From NCBI GenBank assembly GCA_002355935.1, contig AP017895.1, positions 1-64,000 of the forward strand: a DNA stretch of 64,000 nucleotides, given 5' to 3'. The notes beneath the pieces were generated by a model, which searched no databases, was not told the DNA's origin, and worked only from the letters and a program-made list of their open reading frames with translations. Shown here in pieces: positions 54,924-63,426 of the stretch. Within the stretch, counting starts at the first letter, position 1. Every line of letters begins with the position of its first letter. The position numbers and the translations under genes were made by a program. Origin of the DNA: Rothia aeria. Lineage in GTDB: Bacteria > Actinomycetota > Actinomycetes > Actinomycetales > Micrococcaceae.

Positions 54924-55651
54924 CTACTGGGCTGCGGCACCAGCAGCCGACTCAGAAGCCGCCGCGGTGCTCGGGGATGCGCCAGGCTGCGCAGGGGCAG
55001 TACCGCCGCCCTGCTGCTGGGAGGCTGGGTTGCTCAGCTGTGCAGTAAACTTCACGCCCCCATTAGCCGCCGTGCATTCAGCAGAGCTGGACTGCTCATT
55101 CCACGAACACTGGGCATCCTGAATGGCCTGGCTGGCGCGCGACGACGCCGAGGTATTCACGTACTCCTGCATCACCGTCAGCGCACGGTCACACACTACC
55201 GCACCGTTCTGTACGGTAACGACCGCACTGCCATTCTGCGCCTGAATATTGCCGCAGCTCTCGCCTGCACGGGCTATTCTCTCGGTGGGAGCCTGGGGTT
55301 CTTGGGGTTATTGTTGGCACCGCCCTGCCCGGAGCCTGCGGCGGCGCTGGCGCTTTCGCCAGCCGCTGTGGCTGTGGGTGCCCCTGCGGCAGCCGAGCTG
55401 GTGGTGATAGTGCCCCAGGTGGGTTCGTCAGATACCGTGGCGGGGGCGGTACCAACCGTGGGCTCCTGCGCGGCGGTACTCACCTGCGGGGATGCGCTCG
55501 CCACAGAAGCACTCGCGGAGGCGCTGGCGCTTGCACTGCTTGAGGCGGCTGATGAGCTGGGGCTTTCCTGCGCTTTCTGATCTCCTGATGAGCATGCTGT
55601 TAGCGCCAGAGCGAGCGCCGCACCAACGGCGAGAACCGGGTAAGCTTTCAC
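54924..55651 (-). CDS. Putative lipoprotein, one frameshift
   Basis: Surface-exposed lipoprotein of 242 residues after repair; function unknown. Signal peptide with lipobox LALTACSSG near residue 19, a Ser/Ala-rich stalk to about 60, a compact middle domain starting ARAGESCGNIQAQNGS with three further Cys residues (VVCDRAL, QCSWNEQ, ECTAANG) that may form two disulfides, then a Gly/Pro/Ala-rich tail. One C is missing at 55295-55298 (plus-strand G run). The Cys-rich part resembles the small DUF-type domain with repeated (A/S)xxC pattern seen in other actinobacterial lipoproteins, unnamed. Confidence 0.78.
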
Positions 55652-55895
55652 GGGGTTTTCTCCTTGATTTATCGGGGTGTATTAAGCCGGGTTTAATTTT
55701 ACCTCTCCCCGACGAAGGCTCTTACCCACGCTGGCTCCATCTTGAACGCTCCATCACAGCGATACGCAGGCTCTTTCGCCTCAAAATATCACATGTAAAT
55801 ATTTGCAATATAAATATATTGAATGATTCTAAAAGTCTTATATAGTAGCTTATTTCTATCTATAATATATTTTAGAATATAAAAGGAGGTTATTA

Positions 55896-56252
55896 GTGAA
55901 CATCCCCGAATGGCTATTAGCCCTCCCAAGTATCTCAGGGTTTTTAACTCTTCTGGCTGCTATCATCGGCGCAGTCGCTGTCTTACGTGCCAGCCGGGAG
56001 CGCGCCAGAGAAGCAGTAAGCGCTGAGTTTCAAGACCAGATGCAGTGGGCAGCAAAGTATGTGGGCGACTCATCAAAGCCATATGAGCAGGCCTTCGCCC
56101 TTATGCTTATTGATCGATACGCTCATAAGCCACCAAAGTTACTGGGGGCAGAAGACCTAGAAATTGCCCAACAGATGCAAGACATTGTGGCTCGAACTTT
56201 GGATATTACAGGGTTTCCTCCCGACAGTGAAAACTCAAATGGTGTAGAATAG
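55896..56252 (+). CDS. Small membrane-anchored protein of unknown function
   Basis: 118 residues. One N-terminal membrane segment (LLALPSISGFLTLLAAIIGAVAVL, about 7-30) and a helical, charged cytoplasmic part. I recognise no family. AAAGGAGG precedes the GTG start by 7 bases. Its A+T-rich upstream region and the following small gene 57 bases away suggest a two-gene unit. Confidence 0.7.
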   Translation: MNIPEWLLALPSISGFLTLLAAIIGAVAVLRASRERAREAVSAEFQDQMQWAAKYVGDSSKPYEQAFALMLIDRYAHKPPKLLGAEDLEIAQQMQDIVARTLDITGFPPDSENSNGVE

Positions 56253-56308
56253 GGAAACTACGTACTGCGGCCAAGCTCACCCGTCTGAATGGGTTTTGAG
56301 GAGTTATC

Positions 56309-56581
56309 ATGACCGTTACATCACATAAAAAGTGGACCCCAACTTTCGTCAAGAACGGCGAAGTTGCGCCGCCGCGTGCAAACCGTGACGAAGTTCTGCA
56401 CGAAATCCGTACCAGTTATTACAACAGTATTTCTGCGCAATCACAGGCACGCCAGACGGCCCGCCCTCAAGAATCTGCGCCCCCGCAGCAAAGCTGGGCG
56501 CGCCGGTACGCAGACCAACTACTAGGTTTTATTGGGCGTAAATCGCACTCGGCCCCTAAATCACTGGGTGAGCGCCTCTGA
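56309..56581 (+). CDS. Hypothetical small basic protein
   Basis: 90 residues, soluble, basic and Gln/Ser/Ala-rich; NRDEVLHEIRTSYYNSISAQ and a C-terminal helix with RRYADQLLGFIGRKS. No known domain recognised. GAGG lies upstream of the ATG, and the gene is followed directly by a strong terminator. It pairs with the preceding membrane protein gene; function not inferable. Confidence 0.68.
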   Translation: MTVTSHKKWTPTFVKNGEVAPPRANRDEVLHEIRTSYYNSISAQSQARQTARPQESAPPQQSWARRYADQLLGFIGRKSHSAPKSLGERL

Positions 56582-56612
56582 GAAAGTTAGGCCTTTCTCA
56601 GAGGCGCTTCAG
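56570..56612. terminator. Terminator overlapping the end of the small basic-protein gene
   Basis: AGCGCCTCTGAGAAA / TTTCTCAGAGGCGCT, 15 pairs, 8-base loop. The stop codon lies within the left arm. Confidence 0.85.
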
Positions 56613-56627
56613 TTTGCCATGTTGGTG

Positions 56628-57851
56628 CTATGAACTCTCGAAAGGACAATGGCCCGTTTTCTCTCCTTGAGCCTGTCCTACACGGCTATGCACCAGCGCA
56701 TACAGCAGCAGGTTCGCCACCGCCGCACCGGTTGCCGTCGCGCCGCCGATCATGACAATAGTGCGCGCATCCCCCAGTATTCCCGGCGTACCGAGTAGGT
56801 CACCCACAAGCACCATTGAGCTGAACAGCGAGCCGATAAGAGCCCAAGACTGCCCCTGGCGATGCTCGGGCACCCGTGTATACACCATGTCACGAATACC
56901 CATATTGTGGATCGAGTTGAAGAACCCGCCTACCAGGAACCCAGCTCCCACAATCCAAGGATTCGCCACCAGCCCTTCCAGCAGAATCGCGGCACCAATA
57001 AAGAATCCGCCCCACAGAATCGCGTTCACCAGCTGCGGTTTGTACCATCCGCGCCCGTAGAAAACGCTGGCGATGAGCGCCCCGACAGCCCACATCGCCA
57101 ACACGAGCGAATATTCGAATGCGGTGTTCGTGATGGATTGCAGGTAGAACACCCCGGCGATGCCTTCCATCGTGGTGGAAGCAACTACGACCGCCATCAC
57201 AGGTAAGAAAACCACGAGGGCACGGGCGCTGGAAATAGCCGAGAATCCTAGGAAAATATCTTTAAAACTATCGCGTTTAATCGCATCGGACAGCTCATGA
57301 TCGGGCTGTGCTGGCACGTTAAACCAGGCGATGACTGCCGCAGTCAGCAAGAACACCGAAGAACCTACTATGGTGGCGGTCATGTTCCAGGTGGCGAAGA
57401 AGGCGCCCACAGGCGGGGCTACGATCGAGCAGAACGAGCCGATTCCCACAATAGAGGCGGATGCGCTCGACGGGGTCATACCCGGCGCCTTCGGCAGTAG
57501 TTTGAATTCGGCGGCGTTGGTGAGATTTCCGGCGGCTCCATTGAACACGCTCATGGCAACGATAGTGACCGGATGCGGGAAAAACGCGATGACCGCCACG
57601 CAGAGCGAGGATACGGCCAGGGAGCCAGACCAGCAGGTTCGACCCGAAAAACGATCGGCAACCCAGCCTGTGAAAGGACCGAAGAGTATGCCGGTGAAGA
57701 ACCCGCCGACGGCCATGACGGTGAGCCACCAGGGCTCGGCAATGCGCGAGATATAAACGATGAGGATCAGCCCGAAGGATGCGTCCGCGAATCCATCGAT
57801 CAGGGTGATGAGGAGAAGGGGAGTTTTGACGTATTGAGTTAGTTTTTTCAT
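56628..57851 (-). CDS. MFS transporter
   Basis: Membrane transporter of about 407 residues with 10-12 hydrophobic segments; the signature GWVADRFSGR follows helix 2. Uninterrupted. Substrate unknown. The ATG at 57851 (KKLTQYVKTP) is chosen, though an upstream GTG at 57872 would add seven residues; neither has a strong ribosome site. It stands alone between the small-protein pair and a second immunity-like pair. Confidence 0.88.
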   Translation of the reverse strand: MKKLTQYVKTPLLLITLIDGFADASFGLILIVYISRIAEPWWLTVMAVGGFFTGILFGPFTGWVADRFSGRTCWSGSLAVSSLCVAVIAFFPHPVTIVAMSVFNGAAGNLTNAAEFKLLPKAPGMTPSSASASIVGIGSFCSIVAPPVGAFFATWNMTATIVGSSVFLLTAAVIAWFNVPAQPDHELSDAIKRDSFKDIFLGFSAISSARALVVFLPVMAVVVASTTMEGIAGVFYLQSITNTAFEYSLVLAMWAVGALIASVFYGRGWYKPQLVNAILWGGFFIGAAILLEGLVANPWIVGAGFLVGGFFNSIHNMGIRDMVYTRVPEHRQGQSWALIGSLFSSMVLVGDLLGTPGILGDARTIVMIGGATATGAAVANLLLYALVHSRVGQAQGEKTGHCPFESS

Positions 57852-57932
57852 GTTTTCGTTTCGGTTCAACACCAGGGGCGTAAGACATCTATAGACTGTG
57901 CCCTGCCGCCTGCGCTTATTACGCTAGTAGTT

Positions 57933-58313
57933 TTACGCAATACTAATCTCAAACCCTTCTAGGGTTAATGAATTCAAAGTTATATTTTTCTTGTGCGTAC
58001 AGATCGTCACTTCAATAAGATTACCCAGCGCGTCTCTTTGGCATTCCACACTGTGAATGACACCTAAATCCTCATTGGTAATATGCATTAGCGTAAAAAT
58101 ATCGCCCTCTTCAATGTCGAAAAGACAAGTAATCTCATCGGCCAGTTCTACTTCTATATCTCCATCATTGGAGGAAAACACCGCGAAGCCGTCCTCCAGC
58201 TCGAAAAAGAGCCACCGGTACATGGGCTGATAAAACTGCTTTCCACCGGTGTTTTCCGTATACCCTGAGACAATAACTCCATGCACTGATTTTTGTAAAA
58301 TATTTTTAAACAT
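57933..58313 (-). CDS. Hypothetical protein, possible immunity protein
   Basis: 126 residues, soluble, mainly beta (YRWLFFELEDGFAVF, DEITCLFDIEEGDIFTLM, GNLIEVTICTHKKNITL) and acidic. I do not recognise the family. Its small size, A+T-rich codons and position 56 bases after an Imm53-like gene suggest an immunity or accessory protein, which is inference. Confidence 0.6.
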   Translation of the reverse strand: MFKNILQKSVHGVIVSGYTENTGGKQFYQPMYRWLFFELEDGFAVFSSNDGDIEVELADEITCLFDIEEGDIFTLMHITNEDLGVIHSVECQRDALGNLIEVTICTHKKNITLNSLTLEGFEISIA

Positions 58314-58369
58314 GGCTAGTGTAGAATCCTTTATTCATGAGTTATGTCTTCTCTATTTCGGGGCCACTA

Positions 58370-58648
58370 TTAACTATTAATCCATTCTACCGCGTGCGCC
58401 AGTATTTCCTCTAGGTTATTGATGCCGCCGTAAGCAACAAAGTTATCGTCACAGGATTTTACTGACAGCCAGTTGTCCTCGGAACGGTCAACGAAAATAT
58501 TTATGCTTTTCTTATCGGTCTCTCCCGTAAGAGAGACCGTCCACCCCGGGTTATCTAAGGTATCAATTTCAACCCCGTACATGTGCTCCCAGGTTCCGTC
58601 GCATTTTGATTGATACCATTGCTGTAAAACTTTTAATAAATCACCCAT
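58370..58648 (-). CDS. Imm53-like immunity protein
   Basis: 92 residues. LQQWYQSKCDGTWEHMYGVE followed by IDTLDNPGWTV is close to the Imm53 family signature (LxxWYxxQCDGDWEHxYGIxIxTLDNPGW), with the conserved closing GGINNLEEILAHAVEW. Imm53 proteins accompany polymorphic toxins, but none is near. GATGGGT region with the start at 58648. A+T-rich like the 20.9-23.6 kb island; possibly gained separately. Family recalled, not searched. Confidence 0.78.
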   Translation of the reverse strand: MGDLLKVLQQWYQSKCDGTWEHMYGVEIDTLDNPGWTVSLTGETDKKSINIFVDRSEDNWLSVKSCDDNFVAYGGINNLEEILAHAVEWINS

Positions 58649-58954
58649 CGGCTTAGCCCTTTTATTGTATTTATCTAAAGAAATACCAACTGCTAACTCA
58701 AATTTATGTATTTATTGTATGAGACAGGTTCAGTGTAACCCAAGAAAAACCGATAAACTAAGCAGAAGCCACCGCCTAAATACACACCAGCAGCACTTGG
58801 TACACCACCAAGTACATCCGCTACAGCTTAGTTTTTATACTAGTAAACTTCGTGGCTCCCCAAGGAGCGCGCCTTGTATATTCAGTACAAACATCTCCGC
58901 ATCCCTCCAAGGGGAGCCCCTGCTACTGCATATAGAAGCCCGCCTGTGAGGCGC
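58649..58954. other. Intergenic region with a long inverted repeat
   Basis: About 300 bases, no gene. Arms GGCTCCCCAAGGAG (58854-58867) and CTCCAAGGGGAGCC (58905-58918) pair except at two positions and enclose TTGTA/TACAA, a nested hairpin. Confidence 0.5.
58854..58918. repeat. Nested inverted repeat downstream of the thioesterase gene
   Basis: 14-base arms with a central two-base mismatch enclose a second small stem. It lies 37 bases beyond the thioesterase stop, so it may be its terminator; it could also be a small mobile-type repeat. No second copy was noticed in the window. Confidence 0.45.
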
Positions 58955-59482
58955 TTACTGGGTAATGGCTGTGGCCGACCCGTGACCGAGCATTTTGTGA
59001 CCCTCCAGCATGGCGCGCTGAGATGGGTTCAGCCGTGCCAGCTGCTCGGCGGTTGAGTCCCAGAATGCCAGCACCGTAAAAGCACGCACACAGTCGGTGC
59101 CGTTGACGGGGTTAAGGATCTTATACCCCACCCGCACCGAGGCGGCTGTAATCTTCTCAATGCGCACCCGCACCGGTATGTTCTCACCCGTATACGGCAG
59201 CGGCGCCACGTAGCGGATACCGTGCTCAGCAATGAGCGCCTGCACCCCGTCGGCCATGGTCTCAAACAGCGGGATAGGTGGGGCGGGCAGGTTTTTCGGT
59301 TTCTGCCCGGACGATGGTGGCGGGCCAAACAGGGCGATACGTGCCTCTTCCATAATGGACAGGATGGCCACGTTATTTACGTGGCCATAGGCGTCCATAT
59401 CTCCCCAGCGTGGGGGCACGTATACGGTGATTTCACGGTCGGTGTGGTCTGTGGTTGTTTTGTTCGTGTTTTCTTCGCTCAT
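58955..59482 (-). CDS. Acyl-CoA thioesterase, 4-hydroxybenzoyl-CoA (hotdog) type
   Basis: Hydrolyses an acyl-CoA; substrate unknown. 175 residues. RWGDMDAYGHVNNVAILSIMEEARI near residue 25 contains the active-site Asp and His-Val-Asn-Asn of YbgC-type hotdog enzymes. Then come IRYVAPLPYTG, the VRVRIEKITAASVRVGYKI strand pair and a short C-terminal helix. The start has an AAGC-type weak ribosome site. Stands alone. Confidence 0.9.
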   Translation of the reverse strand: MSEENTNKTTTDHTDREITVYVPPRWGDMDAYGHVNNVAILSIMEEARIALFGPPPSSGQKPKNLPAPPIPLFETMADGVQALIAEHGIRYVAPLPYTGENIPVRVRIEKITAASVRVGYKILNPVNGTDCVRAFTVLAFWDSTAEQLARLNPSQRAMLEGHKMLGHGSATAITQ

Positions 59483-59981
59483 AGTTCAACTGTACAGCGC
59501 GGGTGTGGGAAGCACTAAAGGCTCAGCGGCGCCTTAATCCCGCAGGCGGTGTACAGAAGAGGCACGCACACTAATTGTGTTCTAACCATAATCATATACG
59601 GTGTAAATACACAGCATACCGCACATAAAATTGCTAAAGCTTATAGTAAAGGTTTTATATTTACTAAAATACTGCTCCCCGAAGGCTTCAATGCCTTCGG
59701 GGAGCAGACAACACACAGACATTTGAACGCATACAAGATCATACGGTTCACTAAATACTATATCTCTGCGACCTCGGTAAAACCTCATTTTCGCGGGAAT
59801 ATTACATAAAATTCTGAAAATAATTACCACGGGTCGCCAAGCCCCGCACGCTCATGTGCCAAGGCACGCGCATGGGGTACAGTTCCGGTGATGTAGCGGC
59901 GCGGGAATGTGCATACAATAACCGCAACCGTGCCGGAGGCAGGTAGGCTGCCCGTTGTTCGGGCGCCTGGTTTCCTGTGCT
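59483..59981. other. Intergenic region with a terminator
   Basis: About 500 bases; A+T-rich overlapping frames are poor and look like chance. It holds a perfect hairpin at 59671-59706. Confidence 0.5.
59671..59706. terminator. Perfect hairpin terminator
   Basis: CTGCTCCCCGAAGGC / GCCTTCGGGGAGCAG, 15 pairs, 6-base loop. On the minus strand it follows the permease gene cluster at some distance and is followed by TATTTTAGT. Confidence 0.8.
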
Positions 59982-61508
59982 CTAGTGCCCAGCCTCAGCG
60001 GAGGTTTTAAGGGCCTCAGCTTCCTCGTCAAGGGCCGCAGTGTGCTCGGCGGAAGCCTGCTGCGCCTGGGTGAACGCGTCCTCATCCACGGTGAGCGTGT
60101 GCTTGACCCGCGCGAAGTACACAATCGTCAGAACCAGGAAGTACCCCACGCCCACAATCGCGGGGACAAGCGAGCCGCGCACCATGAACAGGGCAACCCA
60201 CACGGTGAAAAGAACCATGATGCCCGCGCCCGCCGTAACGCGCCCGCCCCACAGGCGGAACGTTGAGCTTTTGCCCTCAACCCGCCGGTACACAATGTAC
60301 GCGAGCAGAATCAGCACCCACACGGTGAGCGCACACACCATAATCAGGAAGATCATGGAGAGGAACGCCTCTTGCGGGCTGAATAGCGCCAGCAGAATAG
60401 CGATGACAACGCCGCTGGTGGAAACCCATACGGCACGCGAAGGCACTCCGGAGGCGTTCACCGCAGCCAGCGCACGGGGCGCCATACGGTCGGTTGCCAG
60501 CGAGTGCATCAGGCGGGCACCGGCATACAGGTTAGCGTTTGCCGAGGACAGTGCCGCAATGAGCACCACAAAGTTCACGAAATGCGCCGCGCCCGTAATG
60601 CCCAACTGGTCAAAAACCAGAACGAACGGGGAGGTTTCGACTTTCTCCCCCAGCTCACCCGCCGAACGCCACGGAATAATCGACACCACAATAAACAGCG
60701 CCAGCACGTAGAACGTTGCCAGGCGAATCATCATAGCCTTCGCACTGGAACGCACTGACCGGGCGGGGTCCTTGGCTTCTGCGGCGGAGATAGAGATCAT
60801 CTCAATACCGCCGAAGGAGAACATCACGACCGCCAGTGAAAGCCAGACCGAACCGAACCCGTGGGGCATGAACCCGCCGTCGTTGAAAAGGTTGGCGGTG
60901 CCAGCCGCCGCATGCCCGGGAAGCCCGAAGAACACTAGGCACAGGCCCACCAGAATAAAGGCGATCACCGAAATAACTTTAATGGACGAGAGGAAAAATT
61001 CGAGCGTACCAAAGGATTTCACGCTCGTAATGTTCAGAATAATAATTGCGACACCGAATACCGCGATGCCCGCCCACAGGGGCAGCTGCGGCCACCAGTA
61101 ATTCAGGTAGGTGGCCACAGACACCAGCTCCACGCCGGTAATGACCACGGTCGCCGTCCAGTAGGCCACCCGCGTCAGAAAACCGGCGTACGGGCCAAGG
61201 TACCTGGTGGCGATGGCGCCGAAACCGCCTCGCACCGGGTAACGCACCGCCATCTCGCCAGTGGCCGCGCCTATGACGGAAGCCAGCGCCGAACCGATAG
61301 CATACGCGAGAATAACGGCTGGCCCGGCCATGGCGATTGCCCGCCCGGACCCCAGGAACAGGCCGGTGCCAAGCGCCGAGCCCATGACGATCATGGTCAT
61401 CTGCCCGTGTGAGAGGGAGCGCTTGAGTTCGGCACGGTCGGGGCGTTTGTGCGGGTGCTCGGCACCGGTTCTGGGTGATGCGGAGTGTTGAGGGTCGGAG
61501 TCAGTCAT
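59982..61508 (-). CDS. Amino-acid permease (APC/AAT family), copy 1
   Basis: Proton-coupled amino-acid importer of 508 residues with 12 membrane segments. RSLSHGQMTMIVMGSALGTG marks the start of helix 1 and the unwound GTGLFLGSG substrate site; the conserved EMAVRYPVRGGFG loop and SFGGIEMISISAAEA follow. Substrate unknown; GABA-, lysine- or aromatic-type permeases share these motifs. The last 50 residues are a charged cytoplasmic tail. It is a paralogue of the next gene, on the same strand, 135 bases apart. Confidence 0.9.
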   Translation of the reverse strand: MTDSDPQHSASPRTGAEHPHKRPDRAELKRSLSHGQMTMIVMGSALGTGLFLGSGRAIAMAGPAVILAYAIGSALASVIGAATGEMAVRYPVRGGFGAIATRYLGPYAGFLTRVAYWTATVVITGVELVSVATYLNYWWPQLPLWAGIAVFGVAIIILNITSVKSFGTLEFFLSSIKVISVIAFILVGLCLVFFGLPGHAAAGTANLFNDGGFMPHGFGSVWLSLAVVMFSFGGIEMISISAAEAKDPARSVRSSAKAMMIRLATFYVLALFIVVSIIPWRSAGELGEKVETSPFVLVFDQLGITGAAHFVNFVVLIAALSSANANLYAGARLMHSLATDRMAPRALAAVNASGVPSRAVWVSTSGVVIAILLALFSPQEAFLSMIFLIMVCALTVWVLILLAYIVYRRVEGKSSTFRLWGGRVTAGAGIMVLFTVWVALFMVRGSLVPAIVGVGYFLVLTIVYFARVKHTLTVDEDAFTQAQQASAEHTAALDEEAEALKTSAEAGH

Positions 61509-61596
61509 GGGGTTAGCCTTCCACGAGATGCTGGGGAACTATGATGAGCGTGTTTGTGTTTCTAGGGTAGTACACCCGCCGCCATTACTACACCGG

Positions 61597-61628
61597 CGGG
61601 CAGAGGATGAAATATCCTCTGCCCGCGG
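61597..61628. repeat. Perfect inverted repeat between the two permease genes
   Basis: GCGGGCAGAGGAT gaa ATATCCTCTGCCCGC; 13-pair stem, short loop. Directly past the stop of copy 2 and upstream of copy 1, so it may attenuate read-through. No T-tract follows on the minus strand. Confidence 0.6.
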
Positions 61629-61643
61629 TTATAGCTCAACAGG

Positions 61644-63104
61644 CTACGCGTCTTCTTTCTGCGGTTCGGTAAATGCCTCCAGGTCGGCCCGTGGGAAACC
61701 GCCGCGTTTTTTCGCCAGCACCACGTAGAAAATGGAGATAATGGCGAAGAACACCACACCCACCTGCACGGATACTACGGCGCTCGAATCGGGAAGCATG
61801 AACAGGGCAACCAAGGTTGCAAGCACCCCGGCAAGCCCCACACCCGCCGTGATGCGCCCACCCCAGACGGTGAACCCTGAGGAGTTCCCCTGGTGCTTCT
61901 TGTACGCCTGGTAGGTCAGCAGAATCATGATCCATACCACCAGAATGCACAGGGTGACCAGGGCCATTAGCAGCTCGAAAATATTACTGATTTCTGCCAC
62001 CGCCATAACAGATGCGACCACCACACCCAGGAAGGAAAGCATAAGTGCGGTGACGGGCACACCATTATGGTTCGTGGTGCCCGCAAACGTGGGTGCCATT
62101 TTATCGCCCGCGAGCGCGTGGAGCAGGCGGGTTGCCGCATACAGCGAGGCGTTCGCGCCCGAAAGCGCGGCGATCAGAATCACGAAGTTGGTAATGTCTG
62201 CCGCATAGGGAATACCCAGTTCAGAGAACACCATCACGAAGGGTGACTGGCCGATGTCTTTGCCGGTTTGCGCCGCCTGCTGCCAGGGCATCAGGCACAG
62301 AATGATCAGCATTGAGAGCACGTAGAAGCTGGAGAGCCGCCAGATCATGGCTTTAACACTGGTGCGCACCGAACGCACCGGGTTCCTCGCTTCTGCGGCG
62401 GAGATGGAAAGCATTTCAACGCCGCCGAAGGAGAACATCACAATTGCCATCGAAACCCAGACGGCGCCGACTCCGTTGGGGAGCAGCCCGCCGTCGTTCA
62501 CGAGGTTTGCGGTGCCCGCCGCAGCGTGCCCGGGCAGACCGACGAACACAAGAAGCAGCCCCAGCACAATAAAGACGATAACCGCAATTACTTTAATGGA
62601 GGAGAGGAAAAACTCGAGGGCGCCGAAGGATTTAACGCTCACCAGGTTCAGGATGAGAATCAGGATGCCGGAGGCCGCCACCGTCACCCACAGCGGGATA
62701 TCGGGGAACCAGTACGAGAAATATTTGCCGACCGCCACGAGTTCGGCGCCGGTCAGCGGCACGGTTGTTGCCCAGTACGCCCAGCGGCCAATATACCCGG
62801 CGTAGGGGCTGAGGTATCTGGTGGCGATGGTGCCGAACCCGCCGGGAACGGGGTGGCGAACCGCCATTTCACCCGCACACGCCGCGATAATAGCGGCGAT
62901 CATGGAGCCAACAGCGTAGGCGATAATAGCACCGGGTCCCGCAATTTTGATGGCGGAACCAGAGCCCAGAAAAAGGCCGGTCCCCAGGGCGAGACCCATC
63001 GCGATCATGGTCATCTGACCGTGCGAGAGGGAACGTTTCAGTTCACCGTCGCCGGTTGCGGGGTTATCAGCAGGCTTCACGGGGCCCTGTTCTGCGGTGC
63101 TCAT
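61644..63104 (-). CDS. Amino-acid permease (APC/AAT family), copy 2
   Basis: 486 residues, 12 membrane segments, alignable along its whole length with the downstream permease (SLSHGQMTMIAMGLALGTG, EMAVRHPVPGGFGTIATRYL, FSFGGVEMLSISAAEA, NASLYAATRLLHALAGDKMA). The middle and C-terminal halves differ more, so the two probably have different substrates. Encoded upstream of copy 1. A gene duplication is the simplest account. Confidence 0.9.
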   Translation of the reverse strand: MSTAEQGPVKPADNPATGDGELKRSLSHGQMTMIAMGLALGTGLFLGSGSAIKIAGPGAIIAYAVGSMIAAIIAACAGEMAVRHPVPGGFGTIATRYLSPYAGYIGRWAYWATTVPLTGAELVAVGKYFSYWFPDIPLWVTVAASGILILILNLVSVKSFGALEFFLSSIKVIAVIVFIVLGLLLVFVGLPGHAAAGTANLVNDGGLLPNGVGAVWVSMAIVMFSFGGVEMLSISAAEARNPVRSVRTSVKAMIWRLSSFYVLSMLIILCLMPWQQAAQTGKDIGQSPFVMVFSELGIPYAADITNFVILIAALSGANASLYAATRLLHALAGDKMAPTFAGTTNHNGVPVTALMLSFLGVVVASVMAVAEISNIFELLMALVTLCILVVWIMILLTYQAYKKHQGNSSGFTVWGGRITAGVGLAGVLATLVALFMLPDSSAVVSVQVGVVFFAIISIFYVVLAKKRGGFPRADLEAFTEPQKEDA

Positions 63105-63426
63105 AGGTTTCTTTCGGTGGGTTCTTGGTGCGGCACCTCACGCATTGAGTGTGCGCAGGGTACTGAATAACTATTACTCTCTGCGGGGGCAGGCGCAAAC
63201 CCGCTGGCAGGGGCACAGGCGGGTTTACCGGGTTTTGGGTGGGGTTTTCACGCATCCGACCCCTAAAATCTCAATATGTGAAACATGGGGTGGGGGCTTC
63301 GGCCTGCTGCCTGGTGCAGCCGTCCCGCGGCAGGGCCTCTTTGGCGGTACAGAATTTTAAAAGCAGCCGGGGTGGAGAATACGCAATCCTCCACCCCGCC
63401 GTATGTTAGACGCCCCGTATGACGTT
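63105..63426. other. Intergenic region between the permease and transporter genes
   Basis: About 320 bases, no credible gene. It holds the transporter's terminator (63369-63397) and the permease promoter region. Confidence 0.45.
63369..63397 (-). terminator. Terminator of the YhhQ-type transporter gene
   Basis: GGGGTGGAG / CTCCACCCC stem, followed on the minus strand by GGCTGCTTTTAAAATTC; 30 bases past the stop. Confidence 0.8.
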
